The notes under the pieces are model-generated. The model was not told the DNA's origin and ran no database searches. It saw only the letters and a program-made list of their open reading frames with translations. From assembly GCA_020345705.1 (NCBI GenBank), contig CP070766.1:32350-43422 (forward strand): DNA of 11,073 nucleotides. Reading direction: 5' to 3'. The DNA is from Candidatus Zixiibacteriota bacterium. Lineage in GTDB: Bacteria > Zixibacteria > MSB-5A5 > GN15 > PGXB01. A program made the position numbers and the translations under genes. Below are positions 1-7,040 of the stretch, in pieces (the stretch's first letter is position 1; each line of letters opens with the position of its first letter).

Positions 1-885
1 AGGAAGACCAGCGACACCCGGGAATTGCTGGAATTGGGCGTTACATCGGTCACGGGAGATTTGACCGACAGGGCATCCGTGCTTGAAGGCATGAAGGGAT
101 GCGACTGGGTGATAAACCTGGCCAATATCTACACCTTCTGGGAGCCTGACAAGCAGGTTTACACCGATGTCAACATTGAAGGCAACCGAAACGTCATGGA
201 GGCCGCGCTGGAGACGGGTATCCACAAGATGGTGCACGTCAGCACCGCGGGAATTTACGGCAAGCCGGCGGAACGCCCCTTCTCCGAGGAAAGCCCGGTC
301 GGGCCGGTTCGTTTCAGTGAGTACTTTCGGACCAAATATGAGGGGGATCTTATCGCGTGGGATCTTTATAAGAGAAAAGGATTGCCTCTCGTCGTGATAT
401 ATCCCTGCGCCGTCCTGGGTCCCGGCGATCCGAAAACCACCGGCCAATATATCCAGGATTTGATTCATCGCCGGATGCCGGCGACGGTGTTTCATGATTC
501 CATCCTGACGTGGGTGCATGTCAGGGACGTTGCCGAGGCCATTGTCAGGGCGGCCGAGAAGGAAAATAACATCGGTGAAAAATACTTGATCGGCAGGCAG
601 GAGCTGTCATTGAAGGAATTCAACGACATGGTCAGAGATATCTCGGGAGTACGCCTGCCGAGAATGCGTCTCCCCGATTCAATCGTCACGATAAACGCCA
701 GGCTCTTGACATGGCTGGCGGATATAATAAAGAAACCTCCTTTGTGGGGCATGTCAGTGGACCAAATCAGGACGATGAAAGAAGGCTTCAGGGTGGACGG
801 GAGCAAGGCCGAAAGGGAGCTGGACATAACCTATACGCCCGTACAGCAAGCTCTGGAGGAGGCAATTGCGTCCTATCAAAGATGA
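1..885 (+). CDS. NAD-dependent epimerase/dehydratase (extended SDR), 5' end missing
   Basis: The frame is open from base 1 and ends at TGA 883-885; the N-terminal Rossmann glycine motif lies before the window. The TTG at 25 is internal, since the codons before it (R-K-T-S-D-T-R-E) read as the end of the usual second beta strand. Numbering from base 1, visible extended-SDR features are D-x-T-D, a V-I-N-L-A-N cofactor strand, N-I-E-G-N-x-N-V, the catalytic Ser (V-S-T-A-G, about residue 81) and the YxxxK pair Tyr108/Lys112 in Y-F-R-T-K. The protein should oxidise, reduce or epimerise a nucleotide-sugar or similar substrate with NAD(P) in the cytosol. It resembles the dihydroflavonol-4-reductase/HpnA-like branch, but the substrate cannot be read from the sequence. 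The next gene overlaps its last 20 bases, so the two are probably translationally coupled. Confidence 0.9.
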   Translation, partial: RKTSDTRELLELGVTSVTGDLTDRASVLEGMKGCDWVINLANIYTFWEPDKQVYTDVNIEGNRNVMEAALETGIHKMVHVSTAGIYGKPAERPFSEESPVGPVRFSEYFRTKYEGDLIAWDLYKRKGLPLVVIYPCAVLGPGDPKTTGQYIQDLIHRRMPATVFHDSILTWVHVRDVAEAIVRAAEKENNIGEKYLIGRQELSLKEFNDMVRDISGVRLPRMRLPDSIVTINARLLTWLADIIKKPPLWGMSVDQIRTMKEGFRVDGSKAERELDITYTPVQQALEEAIASYQR

Positions 886-1270
886 AGTATGGCGGCAGTG
901 CGCCGCCAGGACAAAAAAGCCCGAGTTGATAGACATCGCCCGCCGGTTGTACGACGATATTATTGACATTCTGGGCAAAAGAATCGATGAGGTTAAGGCT
1001 GACGACGGCCGGGCGATATCGTTTTTTTCAAAGGGGCGTGAGATCTTAACGATTAATATCGCCCGCAACAGCCTGAGGATATATGTTCATCCGCCGGCGC
1101 AGGCCTTCTTTGATCCTGACGACAAATTCAAGGTCGAACGGTTCAGGTTCTGGGAAGGCTCTTTTCAGAAGAAAACAAGCAGGTACAAGGGGCTGAGTGT
1201 CTGGATATCCGAAAAGCGCTATCTTCCCGCCGTGAAGAAAATAGTCTCCCGGATTCCAAATGACATATAA
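866..1270 (+). CDS. Small conserved-looking protein of unknown function
   Basis: This is an ORF of 134 residues starting at TTG 866, with AGGAGG at 857-862 just upstream; the 3-nt spacing is short. It overlaps the end of the epimerase gene by 20 bases, suggesting an operon. I do not recognise the family. The protein begins with a basic stretch and an amphipathic helix (L-I-D-I-A-R-R-L-Y-D-D-I-I-D, about residues 21-34). Alternating beta-like segments follow (I-L-T-I-N-I-A-R, L-R-I-Y-V-H-P), then an aromatic and charged segment and a final helix with K-K-I-V. There is no signal peptide, membrane segment or Cys motif, so it is probably a small soluble alpha/beta protein. The start is uncertain; an in-frame TTG just before L-I-D would give a shorter product. 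Composition resembles its neighbours. Confidence 0.7.
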   Translation: MRPIKDEVWRQCAARTKKPELIDIARRLYDDIIDILGKRIDEVKADDGRAISFFSKGREILTINIARNSLRIYVHPPAQAFFDPDDKFKVERFRFWEGSFQKKTSRYKGLSVWISEKRYLPAVKKIVSRIPNDI

Positions 1271-1294
1271 TAATGATCTGTGGGGCGCGGTGAC

Positions 1295-1338
1295 CCGGCC
1301 GCAAATTACTATAACATATGCGCATGACCTGCGGCCGG
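1295..1338. terminator. Inverted repeat between convergent genes, possible bidirectional terminator
   Basis: CCGGCCGCA at 1295-1303 is repeated inverted and perfect as TGCGGCCGG at 1330-1338, with a 26-nt AT-rich spacer. It lies between the stop of the forward gene (1270) and the stop of the reverse PilZ gene (1374), where a shared terminator would be expected. There is no clear T-run on either side, so intrinsic termination is uncertain. Confidence 0.4.
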
Positions 1339-1373
1339 AGACAACCTCAGGAAAAGAAGATCACTGTGCCAAA

Positions 1374-1742
1374 TCAGAACCGGACGATTTGCGAACGGCT
1401 CGATTCAAACAGGCGGCTCTCCACCATGAGTTCAATCCTTTCGACGTTCTGCGATGAGATGTCCGTGAACTGAAAACCGGCGCAAAAGCGGCCGGATTCG
1501 GCGGTCTCCTTGCTCCAGATGCACCGCCCGTCAAAGGGTATCTCTCTGCTGCCCATTACGGCCGTCGGCATAACCAGTTTCAATTGATAAATGGCATTGG
1601 TCTCGAAGGGATTGTCGCCGATCAGCATCAGCCCCCGAATCGTAATATCGCCAAGCGTGCCGACGATATTGCCGGAATTCCTGTCAACGATTCCAAAGTA
1701 AAGACCGGGGCTTTTTCTCTCTGTGTCTCTTCTGTCATCCAT
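1374..1742 (-). CDS. PilZ-domain protein, probable cyclic di-GMP receptor
   Basis: A 122-residue single-domain protein starting at ATG 1742-1740, with a GGGGGA purine tract about 8 nt upstream. The N-terminus carries R-x-x-x-R (Arg5/Arg9), and the first beta turn has D-I-T-I-R-G (residues 32-37), matching the PilZ D/N-x-S-x-x-G motif with Thr in place of Ser. Both elements contact cyclic di-GMP in known PilZ proteins. The rest (F-D-G-R-C-I-W, then G-x-x-F-C-A-G-F-Q-F-T-D and a C-terminal helix) fits the PilZ barrel. The family acts as a cytosolic adaptor changing motility, adhesion or exopolysaccharide output with second-messenger level. No partner gene is adjacent. Family assignment is firm; ligand binding is inferred from the motifs. 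Confidence 0.85.
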   Translation of the reverse strand: MDDRRDTERKSPGLYFGIVDRNSGNIVGTLGDITIRGLMLIGDNPFETNAIYQLKLVMPTAVMGSREIPFDGRCIWSKETAESGRFCAGFQFTDISSQNVERIELMVESRLFESSRSQIVRF

Positions 1743-1961
1743 AGTTGAATCCCCCAGTACCGGGTTTCTGAAAATTACGTAACTAATATCTATAAGAGTC
1801 CGAGAAACTTAGAATATCTCTCGACTTTCATACTTTTTATCGACATTTGAAGGCGATATAATTAGCGCCGAATCCTAGAGGCATTAGCCGAGGGCTTTTT
1901 CAGAATTTCAATGTTCCTGCGGGCGAAACCGCGACGGATCTGCTTCCTGATATGCCCCGTG
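1743..1961. other. Gene-free spacer between two reverse-strand genes
   Basis: This 219-base AT-rich spacer lies upstream of the PilZ gene and downstream of the dockerin gene. I see no ORF with a ribosome binding site. TATAAT occurs on the + strand at 1857-1862, but without a matching -35 or a downstream + gene. A promoter for the PilZ gene must lie here or the gene is read through from upstream; I cannot pick a convincing one. Confidence 0.4.
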
Positions 1962-3632
1962 TCAGCAGACCGGATCGGGGCCGGACTTGTAAAGGTAATT
2001 CACCAAATGAGTTACGTCCAATATGTTGATATTGGTGTCCCCGTTGGCATCGGCTGCCTGTGACGGATTCGGCTCTGGGCCGTTTTTGTAAAGGAAATTC
2101 ACCGTGAAAGTGACATCGAGCAGGTTGACGCTTCTGTCGCTATTGGCATCGCCGCAGGCGTAAATACCGACCGTCCCAGCAGCCGTCTCCGGGGCGTAGG
2201 AGCTGACGTACAAGCCCCTGAACTCAGGCATATAGTTTGAATAGCCGTCCAGACTGATTGTCGCCGTCTGCCCGGGCATAGCCGAAGTGGCCGTCGAGAA
2301 ATACACCTTCAGTATCGGGCCGTATCCCGGTTCGAGATATTGCGGCTCTGGGCCGATGCTATATATCCTGAAAGTGACCTCTTTATCGGACGGATCGGAA
2401 TGGGCTTTTGTGACCGTACCCAGAATTTCGGTCCGGCATCCGGCAAGGGAAAACGAATCAAGGAGAAGGCCCAGTGTCCCCCCATATTCTACCGGGATGT
2501 GCATAAGTTCCAGGGGCATTATGTTGCGGCCATATAAAGTGATTTCAACTATATCATTCGCCTTTGCCATGACACTCGGCGCTGAGATAGTGTCGGCAAG
2601 GGTGACAATAAAATGTCTTTTATTCCTGATCATACTGCCGCCGATCGTGTCAACCTCAAGATTTACATCATATATTCCGGCGTCCTGATAAGTATGCGTG
2701 GGTGATTGGATAAAAGCGGAGTCACCGTCGCCGAAATCCCAGGTCCAGCTCGAGGCTTCAAAATCACAGCCGCCTGAAAAATTCACTTCCAGCGGCGGCC
2801 ATCCCCAGGTGGTATCGGCATCAGCATAGATAAACATATCAAGATAGCTGATGCTGTTGGCCAGCAGATTGGGAACGACCAGAAGATTCTCGGCCTTGTT
2901 GAAACATATTCCCTCAGGTCCAGCGTGCCCGCTTGAGACCAGTTCCGGGGGGCTGGTCAGATTACTGTCGAAACGGTAGATTTCACCTTCAAAAAAAGCA
3001 GTGATGTAAATATTGTGAAATTGATCCTCGGTGATGCATGAATAACGTTTATACTCGACCGGGATGGTGGACACGGAATAATCCCCGGCATCAATGCTGT
3101 AAAGCACGGAATCCCAGACCTCGGTCGGCACCAAAACGCGATTATTACGGGCATCGAAATGCGGGCCGTTCGGCAAAGTAATCGAGTTGGCAAGTTCGAA
3201 CTCGGCACCGTCACTCAGGCGTATCCTGTAAACACTGCTGGGGAAAGTCGTGATATACAGGTTTCCCGAGGTGTCGGCCGCGGGAGCATTGCACCTGTCG
3301 TGCCACGCAGTCGACAGTTTCTCAAAAACGACCTCCCCGGTCGCCAGGTCGAATCCTATAACACCGCCTTGCGTGCCATAGTTTGTGCACACGTATAGGG
3401 TGTTGCCAACGGTGGTCATTCCGTGCGGCCACGACAGGCCGGAGTTGAAGATCGATTGCCTTCCGTCCCGGTCAATGGCCACTATGTAGCAGGGTTCGTT
3501 CATATTGGACACAAGATAACGGTCACGGGCGGAATCAAAAACAACCGTTTCCGGCCCGCTTAAAAGATTCATGGCGCAGGCGCCGCCGCAGATTAAAGCG
3601 ATTAACGCCGTCAGATAAATAACGCACCGCAT
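1962..3632 (-). CDS. Secreted beta-propeller / PKD / cohesin-like / dockerin protein
   Basis: The frame can be extended to a TTG at 3656, but ATG 3632-3630 is the better start: GGAGGG sits about 7 nt before it and the signal peptide then begins at once (hydrophobic residues 5-15, cleavage near Ala20). The protein is 556 residues. Residues about 22-265 form an SMP-30/NHL-like propeller with repeated V-x-x-x-D-x-x-G-x-L-Y-I-type strands. Residues about 268-344 are a PKD domain with W-D-F-G-D-G (298-303). Residues about 348-490 resemble a cohesin-type beta sandwich. The C-terminus has two dockerin type I repeats (D-A-N-S-D-R and D-A-N-G-D-T, about 495-556) ending in Cys. It is an exported extracellular or surface protein, with calcium expected in the dockerin loops. 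No T9SS sorting domain is present, unlike the divergent neighbour. Substrate and partners are unknown; the cohesin-like call is the least certain. Confidence 0.85.
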   Translation of the reverse strand: MRCVIYLTALIALICGGACAMNLLSGPETVVFDSARDRYLVSNMNEPCYIVAIDRDGRQSIFNSGLSWPHGMTTVGNTLYVCTNYGTQGGVIGFDLATGEVVFEKLSTAWHDRCNAPAADTSGNLYITTFPSSVYRIRLSDGAEFELANSITLPNGPHFDARNNRVLVPTEVWDSVLYSIDAGDYSVSTIPVEYKRYSCITEDQFHNIYITAFFEGEIYRFDSNLTSPPELVSSGHAGPEGICFNKAENLLVVPNLLANSISYLDMFIYADADTTWGWPPLEVNFSGGCDFEASSWTWDFGDGDSAFIQSPTHTYQDAGIYDVNLEVDTIGGSMIRNKRHFIVTLADTISAPSVMAKANDIVEITLYGRNIMPLELMHIPVEYGGTLGLLLDSFSLAGCRTEILGTVTKAHSDPSDKEVTFRIYSIGPEPQYLEPGYGPILKVYFSTATSAMPGQTATISLDGYSNYMPEFRGLYVSSYAPETAAGTVGIYACGDANSDRSVNLLDVTFTVNFLYKNGPEPNPSQAADANGDTNINILDVTHLVNYLYKSGPDPVC

Positions 3633-4005
3633 GGGGTATCCCTCCATAGGTTGCAAATGGCCTCTGTAATAACGTTTGGCTTCTGATTACCTTTCTGAAA
3701 TAATCGCTCCACAAACGATCGGATTCTTACAGGTGGTTGGAAAAAATAATCTGCGGCCGAATCCGAGGATGATTCCGGGAAACTCACGTTAACTGCACAA
3801 GACTCAGAAGATTCGACAGCTTTTGATTGATGTTAGATGTAAGATACCAGGTTTTCCCAGCACTATATTTTGAGGGTTATCCGGATACCTGTGAATCGAG
3901 GTCCATCATTAACGACCTATTAGTGAGGAGGGAGGGATGCGTCTGGTTAAACATACCTTTTTCTAATTTCAATTTCTTCAGACTATAAACTGGGAGGATT
4001 GTGTC
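3633..4005. promoter_or_regulatory. Divergent promoter region between two secreted-protein genes
   Basis: This 373-base AT-rich spacer must drive both dockerin genes. It contains a perfect 10-bp palindrome TATCCGGATA at 3878-3887, set in near-symmetric GGT...ACC flanks, a plausible operator. It also holds a very purine-rich GAGGAGGGAGGG tract at 3925-3936 before a 9-codon ORF, and GGGAGGA at 3992-3998, the ribosome binding site of the forward gene. I found no clear sigma70 -35/-10 pair for either direction. Confidence 0.55.
3937..3966 (+). CDS. Possible 9-residue leader peptide upstream of the FG-GAP gene
   Basis: ATG 3937 is followed by eight sense codons and TAA 3964-3966, encoding M-R-L-V-K-H-T-F-F. 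AGGAGG at 3926-3931 lies 5 nt before the ATG, as good a ribosome binding site as any in the window. It ends 39 bases before the next gene. It has no Trp, His or Leu run of the classical attenuator kind. It could be a leader affecting the downstream gene, or a chance ATG after a purine tract. Confidence 0.25.
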   Translation: MRLVKHTFF

Positions 4006-5649
4006 ATGAAAGGAATCATGATCAGCCTGTTAACGGCATTTATATGCCTGGCTTCGTCGATAGGGGCCGCTGAGGATATTTTCGATCCGCCAGTGGCTTA
4101 CAGCTCCTACTCATGGGCAACGTCCGTTTTTATTGCCGACCTTGACGGAGATTATGACAAAGACGTGGTGACGGCGCACGGCAGCAGTAATTTCCTGGCC
4201 ATCAATTGGAATCTGGGGACCGGCTCCTTCAGTTCCGCAGTACCATTCGGGACAGGCTACGTGAATAATCCCGAAGATGTGGTAGCGTATGATTTCGATA
4301 AGGACGGAGACAACGATTTGGCCGTTGCCAATTACGGCAATAATACGATGACCGTCTTTTTCAACGACGGGAGTGGAGAGTTCGTCGATCATCCGGCTCA
4401 ACCCCAGATATATAATGTATGCGGGAAGCCCAGGGACCTGGCGGTCGCCTGGCTTGCCACCGGAGATCAGTATTGGGACATGGCCATCGGCTGCGAGGAA
4501 GGAAATGGCGTTCAAATCCTTTCCTGGAACAGCTCGATTGGTGGCTTTCAGAGCAAGGGAGACGTTCCGGTCGGAAGCGGTTCCGGCCAGACTCTGGCCC
4601 TGTGCATACTCGATTATGACAGTGACGGCGATGCGGACATTGCAGCCACCAACGACGCTTCGAATGACATCAGCATAATTGAAAACTATGGAGATTTCAT
4701 ATTTCAGCAGTCACTCAGATTCGGGAATACGGACAGTCCTTATGATATTGGCTCCCCGGATCTTGATAATCAAAATGGGAAGGATGTCGTTGTGGCGTCG
4801 AAATGGGACAATCAGATTCACGTGTATATGAAAAACGGCCAGGCAAGTTTCAACGGAACCCCGGCCCAATATGCAACCTGTACGACGCCGCTCTCAGTCG
4901 TGCACTGGGATTATGATGACGACGGCGACATCGATGTGGCCGTTGCGGGTGCTTCGGGCGTCAAGGTTCACCTGAATAACGGAAGCGGTGACCTGTCCCA
5001 GACCCAGACATACACTGGGCCGGCCGCAACGTCTATATACGCCGAAGACCTCAACAATGACGATGCATTCGATCTGGTTGCGGTCGGCGGTAAGGGCGCA
5101 AGCATCCACGTCTATATTAACAGAACGGAGGTCCCTTTCATTTGTGGTGACGCCAACAACGACGGTGTCATCAGTGTTGCTGACGTGGTATATATTATCA
5201 ATTACATATTCCACGGCGGGCCCCCGCCTGATCCCTACTGCTCCGGCGAGGTCAACGGCGACGGGAGTGTGAATATCGGGGACGCCGTCTATCTGGTCAG
5301 CTATATTTTCAAAGGCGGATCGGAGCCGAATTGCTCCGGCTGTAGCAGGGCGGCCAAACAACTGACGGACAACTCCCTGATTCCCACGGGATTCAAGCTG
5401 CACGACAATTATCCTAATCCTTTCAATCCGAGAACGACAATTGGCTTCACACTGCCAGCGCCCGGCGACGTGCTTCTGCAGGTTTACAACATTGCCGGTC
5501 AGAAGGTGGCCACCGTCGCCGACGGCTTTTATGGAGCCGGAACACATAACGTGATCTGGGATGCAACCGGAGCTGCCAGCGGGGTATACCTGTACCGAAT
5601 CGAGGCCGGGAATAATTCAGCCTCCAAGAAGATGCTACTGCTCAAATAG
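4006..5649 (+). CDS. Secreted FG-GAP/VCBS propeller with dockerin and T9SS type A sorting domain
   Basis: 547 residues, starting at ATG 4006 with GGGAGGA 7 nt upstream. A signal peptide covers residues 1-22 (I-S-L-L-T-A-F-I-C-L-A core, cleavage near Ala21-Ala22). Residues about 30-372 hold repeated calcium-loop FG-GAP/VCBS motifs: D-L-D-G-D-Y-D-K-D (45-53), D-F-D-K-D-G-D-N-D (96-104), D-Y-D-S-D-G-D-A-D (203-211), D-L-D-N-Q-N-G-K-D (252-260), D-Y-D-D-D-G-D-I-D (302-310) and a weaker one at 348-356, forming an integrin-like propeller. Residues 379-446 contain two dockerin type I repeats (D-A-N-N-D-G and E-V-N-G-D-G). Residues about 462-547 are a T9SS type A sorting domain with N-Y-P-N-P-F-N-P, L-x-V-Y-N-I-A-G-Q-K-V, S-G-V-Y-L-Y-R and a terminal K-K-M-L-L-L-K. 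Export by Sec and then T9SS to the cell surface is expected. Ligand unknown. Confidence 0.92.
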   Translation: MKGIMISLLTAFICLASSIGAAEDIFDPPVAYSSYSWATSVFIADLDGDYDKDVVTAHGSSNFLAINWNLGTGSFSSAVPFGTGYVNNPEDVVAYDFDKDGDNDLAVANYGNNTMTVFFNDGSGEFVDHPAQPQIYNVCGKPRDLAVAWLATGDQYWDMAIGCEEGNGVQILSWNSSIGGFQSKGDVPVGSGSGQTLALCILDYDSDGDADIAATNDASNDISIIENYGDFIFQQSLRFGNTDSPYDIGSPDLDNQNGKDVVVASKWDNQIHVYMKNGQASFNGTPAQYATCTTPLSVVHWDYDDDGDIDVAVAGASGVKVHLNNGSGDLSQTQTYTGPAATSIYAEDLNNDDAFDLVAVGGKGASIHVYINRTEVPFICGDANNDGVISVADVVYIINYIFHGGPPPDPYCSGEVNGDGSVNIGDAVYLVSYIFKGGSEPNCSGCSRAAKQLTDNSLIPTGFKLHDNYPNPFNPRTTIGFTLPAPGDVLLQVYNIAGQKVATVADGFYGAGTHNVIWDATGAASGVYLYRIEAGNNSASKKMLLLK

Positions 5650-5670
5650 CCGGCTCCTGGTCGGGCATAA

Positions 5671-5703
5671 CCGAGGGGATGAGGATTAGACTCATTCCCT
5701 CGG
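5671..5703. terminator. Stem-loop after the FG-GAP gene
   Basis: A 13-bp stem with one G·T pair, 5671-5683 against 5691-5703, closes a 7-nt loop 21 bases after the stop at 5649. No T-run follows, so it may terminate weakly or protect the transcript's 3' end. Confidence 0.45.
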
Positions 5704-5761
5704 TCCATGTTCAGATAAATCGTCTCTGATAACTGGAAGCATCTAATCCTGGATTTTCAGC

Positions 5762-5799
5762 TGTAAGAATGGTATCCTTCCACGTAGGCCCTTCTTACA
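5762..5799 (-). terminator. Imperfect hairpin overlapping the stop of the DinB gene
   Basis: TGTAAGAA (5762-5769) pairs with TTCTTACA (5792-5799). GG/CC and CCT/AGG add inner pairs (5771-5772 with 5789-5790, 5776-5778 with 5786-5788) around a 7-nt loop. The reverse gene's stop codon (5795-5797) lies inside one arm. It may mark the 3' end of the reverse transcript; there is no T-run. Confidence 0.3.
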
Positions 5800-6262
5800 A
5801 CTCCGCCGCCTTGCGGAGCAGGACGATCTGGCCGGCGTGATAGACATTATGCTGAACAACGCCGTGCAACGTCACATATATGCTGGAAGAACCCTCAACA
5901 ATCGGTGAATCCAGCGCGCTCTCCTTAACATCTGAGAGGTCGTGCATGAGCTGTTCATGCACTTCGCGAAGCCGGTTCAGATCAGCTTTCAGGGCTTCTT
6001 CGTCGCCGTCGGCGGGCGGGGGCGGCCAGTCCTCCTCCGGCGACAGCGTTCGTCTTTCGCCTTTCAGACGTGCCGAAACCGATTCGATATCCGCTAACAC
6101 ATGAAGCAATATTTCCCAGATAGTATGAGCCTTGGCCAGTGGTCGAGCCCCGGCGGCCTCAGCGGTAAGTCCGGAAAGCGCCTCGGTCAGCGACGGGCCG
6201 TGCCAGGCGTCGGACTCGAAAGCACGCTTCAGCTGATCACGAATTCTGTCAATTTCCTTCAT
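5795..6262 (-). CDS. DinB-superfamily metal-binding helical-bundle protein
   Basis: The frame extends up to a TTG at 6325, but ATG 6262-6260 has AGGGAT about 7 nt before it and gives 155 residues, the usual DinB/YfiT size. Expected metal ligands are His54 (in H-T-I-W-E-I-L-L-H, residues 46-54) and His138 and His142 in V-V-Q-H-N-V-Y-H-A-G-Q-I, the C-terminal H-x3-H-x2-Q pattern. The rest is a four-helix bundle with a Pro-rich, acidic loop (about 73-88). Family members are small cytosolic proteins, some being thiol-dependent S-transferases (bacillithiol or mycothiol type) and many of unknown activity, so the reaction cannot be assigned. It is transcribed divergently from the ArsR gene, but nothing shows that the two share regulation. 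Confidence 0.85.
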   Translation of the reverse strand: MKEIDRIRDQLKRAFESDAWHGPSLTEALSGLTAEAAGARPLAKAHTIWEILLHVLADIESVSARLKGERRTLSPEEDWPPPPADGDEEALKADLNRLREVHEQLMHDLSDVKESALDSPIVEGSSSIYVTLHGVVQHNVYHAGQIVLLRKAAEL

Positions 6263-6457
6263 ATTTACATCCCTTGATTCATTAGTGATGGACGTAAGAA
6301 GCAGGCTTGAGTGCAGGCAAGTCAAGGAAAAAGAGAAGTGGCGGGGTTTGACAGGATCGCCCGGTCGATGTTGCCTTAAATTATTGATGAATTTTACTTG
6401 TATTTTCGTATAAATATATATATGAATATAGCGATAATATTACCGGGAGAAGTTTAA
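6263..6457. promoter_or_regulatory. Divergent promoter/operator region of the DinB and ArsR genes
   Basis: A 195-base spacer with a strongly AT-rich stretch at 6380-6440. TTGATG (6384-6389) and TATAAA (6409-6414) are a possible promoter with a long 19-bp spacer. An alternating TA tract at 6409-6424 is close to self-complementary, as ArsR-type operators often are. The 10-mer TATAAATATA (6409-6418) recurs at 6852-6861, in front of the small peptide gene. TTGACA at 6348-6353 has no -10 at proper spacing. Confidence 0.45.
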
Positions 6458-6814
6458 ATGGCTGATTTGTCGAAATTACTGATGACCTGGGGTCTCGATG
6501 AGAAGAAATACAGCAAGTATTTCAAGGCTTTCGGTGATCCGACCCGCCAGAAGATACTGGTCTTTCTCTCTTCCGGTGAGAAGACGGTAAACGAAATTGC
6601 CAAGGCGGTCGGCATTTCCCAGCCAACAGCCAGCCGGCATTTGGCCATTCTCCGGGATGCGGGGGCCATCGCCGACCGGAGAGAAGGCCAAAAAATATTC
6701 TGCCGGCTCGACAGGGTATCGATAAAAGATTGTTGCATAAGCTTTTGCGACTGCCTTGACGTCCCCTACGCGGGCACGAACTCCCCAAAAAACAAAAAGA
6801 AATGGAAAAAATAG
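6458..6814 (+). CDS. ArsR/SmtB-family repressor with Cys-rich C-terminal helix
   Basis: 118 residues from ATG 6458, with GGGAGAAG about 6 nt upstream. The winged-helix core is clear: F-G-D-P-T-R-Q-K-I-L (25-34), the recognition segment T-V-N-E-I-A-K-A-V-G-I-S-Q-P-T-A-S-R-H-L (43-62), then L-R-D-A-G and the wing R-R-E-G-Q-K-I-F. Helix 3 lacks the C-x-C of classical ArsR. The predicted last helix instead has Cys92, Cys93, Cys97 and Cys99 (C-C-I-S-F-C-D-C), and Cys82 precedes it. In the Acidithiobacillus ferrooxidans ArsR, a C-terminal Cys pair plus a third Cys binds As(III), so a thiolate metal(loid) sensor is likely here; the ligand is unknown. The tail is Lys-rich. It should repress its own promoter and release DNA on ligand binding. 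No efflux pump or arsenate reductase is nearby; the only downstream same-strand product before the terminator is a 22-residue Cys peptide. Confidence 0.93.
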   Translation: MADLSKLLMTWGLDEKKYSKYFKAFGDPTRQKILVFLSSGEKTVNEIAKAVGISQPTASRHLAILRDAGAIADRREGQKIFCRLDRVSIKDCCISFCDCLDVPYAGTNSPKNKKKWKK

Positions 6815-6823
6815 ATATTTTTT

Positions 6824-6861
6824 TTGAAACAAATATAGTCGTATCTGCATATATAAATATA
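6824..6861 (+). promoter_or_regulatory. Possible second promoter/operator before the Cys peptide gene
   Basis: Just after the ArsR stop there is TTGAAA (6824-6829), then an AT-rich block with TATATA (6850-6855) and the 10-mer TATAAATATA (6852-6861) that also occurs upstream of the ArsR gene. It may be a second site for the same regulator. Low sequence complexity makes chance recurrence possible. Confidence 0.3.
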
Positions 6862-6949
6862 GAGAATGGCACAATTAATTGGGAGGCCGTGAAGAGCGGG
6901 ATTCTTCGCCGGCCAAAAGGGAACACCAATACTGAAAAAGGAGGAAGCT

Positions 6950-7018
6950 ATGCAGCGCTTTCAAATCCCGAGGATCGCTCATTGTTGCTCGGGTTCCTGT
7001 ACGCAGTCCCGGGCATGA
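6950..7018 (+). CDS. 22-residue Cys-rich peptide downstream of ArsR regulator
   Basis: ATG 6950 is preceded by AAGGAGG (6938-6944) at 5-nt spacing, an excellent ribosome binding site. Twenty-two codons run to TGA 7016-7018, and a strong intrinsic terminator starts 23 nt later. The gene layout is therefore complete: promoter-like block, ribosome binding site, ORF, terminator. The peptide is basic, with Arg3, Arg8 and Arg21, and contains H-C-C-S-G-S-C at residues 11-17. The C-C-x3-C spacing equals that in the last helix of the upstream ArsR protein. There is no signal peptide. I do not recognise the family. Possible roles are a small metal- or metalloid-binding peptide, a modified peptide precursor or a leader. 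Reading through the TGA as Sec looks unlikely, because the following hairpin has terminator features. Confidence 0.55.
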   Translation: MQRFQIPRIAHCCSGSCTQSRA

Positions 7019-7040
7019 CCCAAAACTGCCCACCTGTCTC

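Noticed and set aside
1883..1902. AGCC-GAG-GGCT followed by TTTTT as a forward terminator
   Set aside because: The stem is only 4 bp and no forward gene ends upstream of it.
4894..5547. 217-codon reverse ORF inside the FG-GAP gene
   Set aside because: It is a mirror of the forward coding frame's D/G-rich repeats; the forward frame has a signal peptide, calcium loops, dockerin and sorting domain.
6348..6353. TTGACA as the -35 of the ArsR promoter
   Set aside because: No acceptable -10 lies 16-18 bp downstream.
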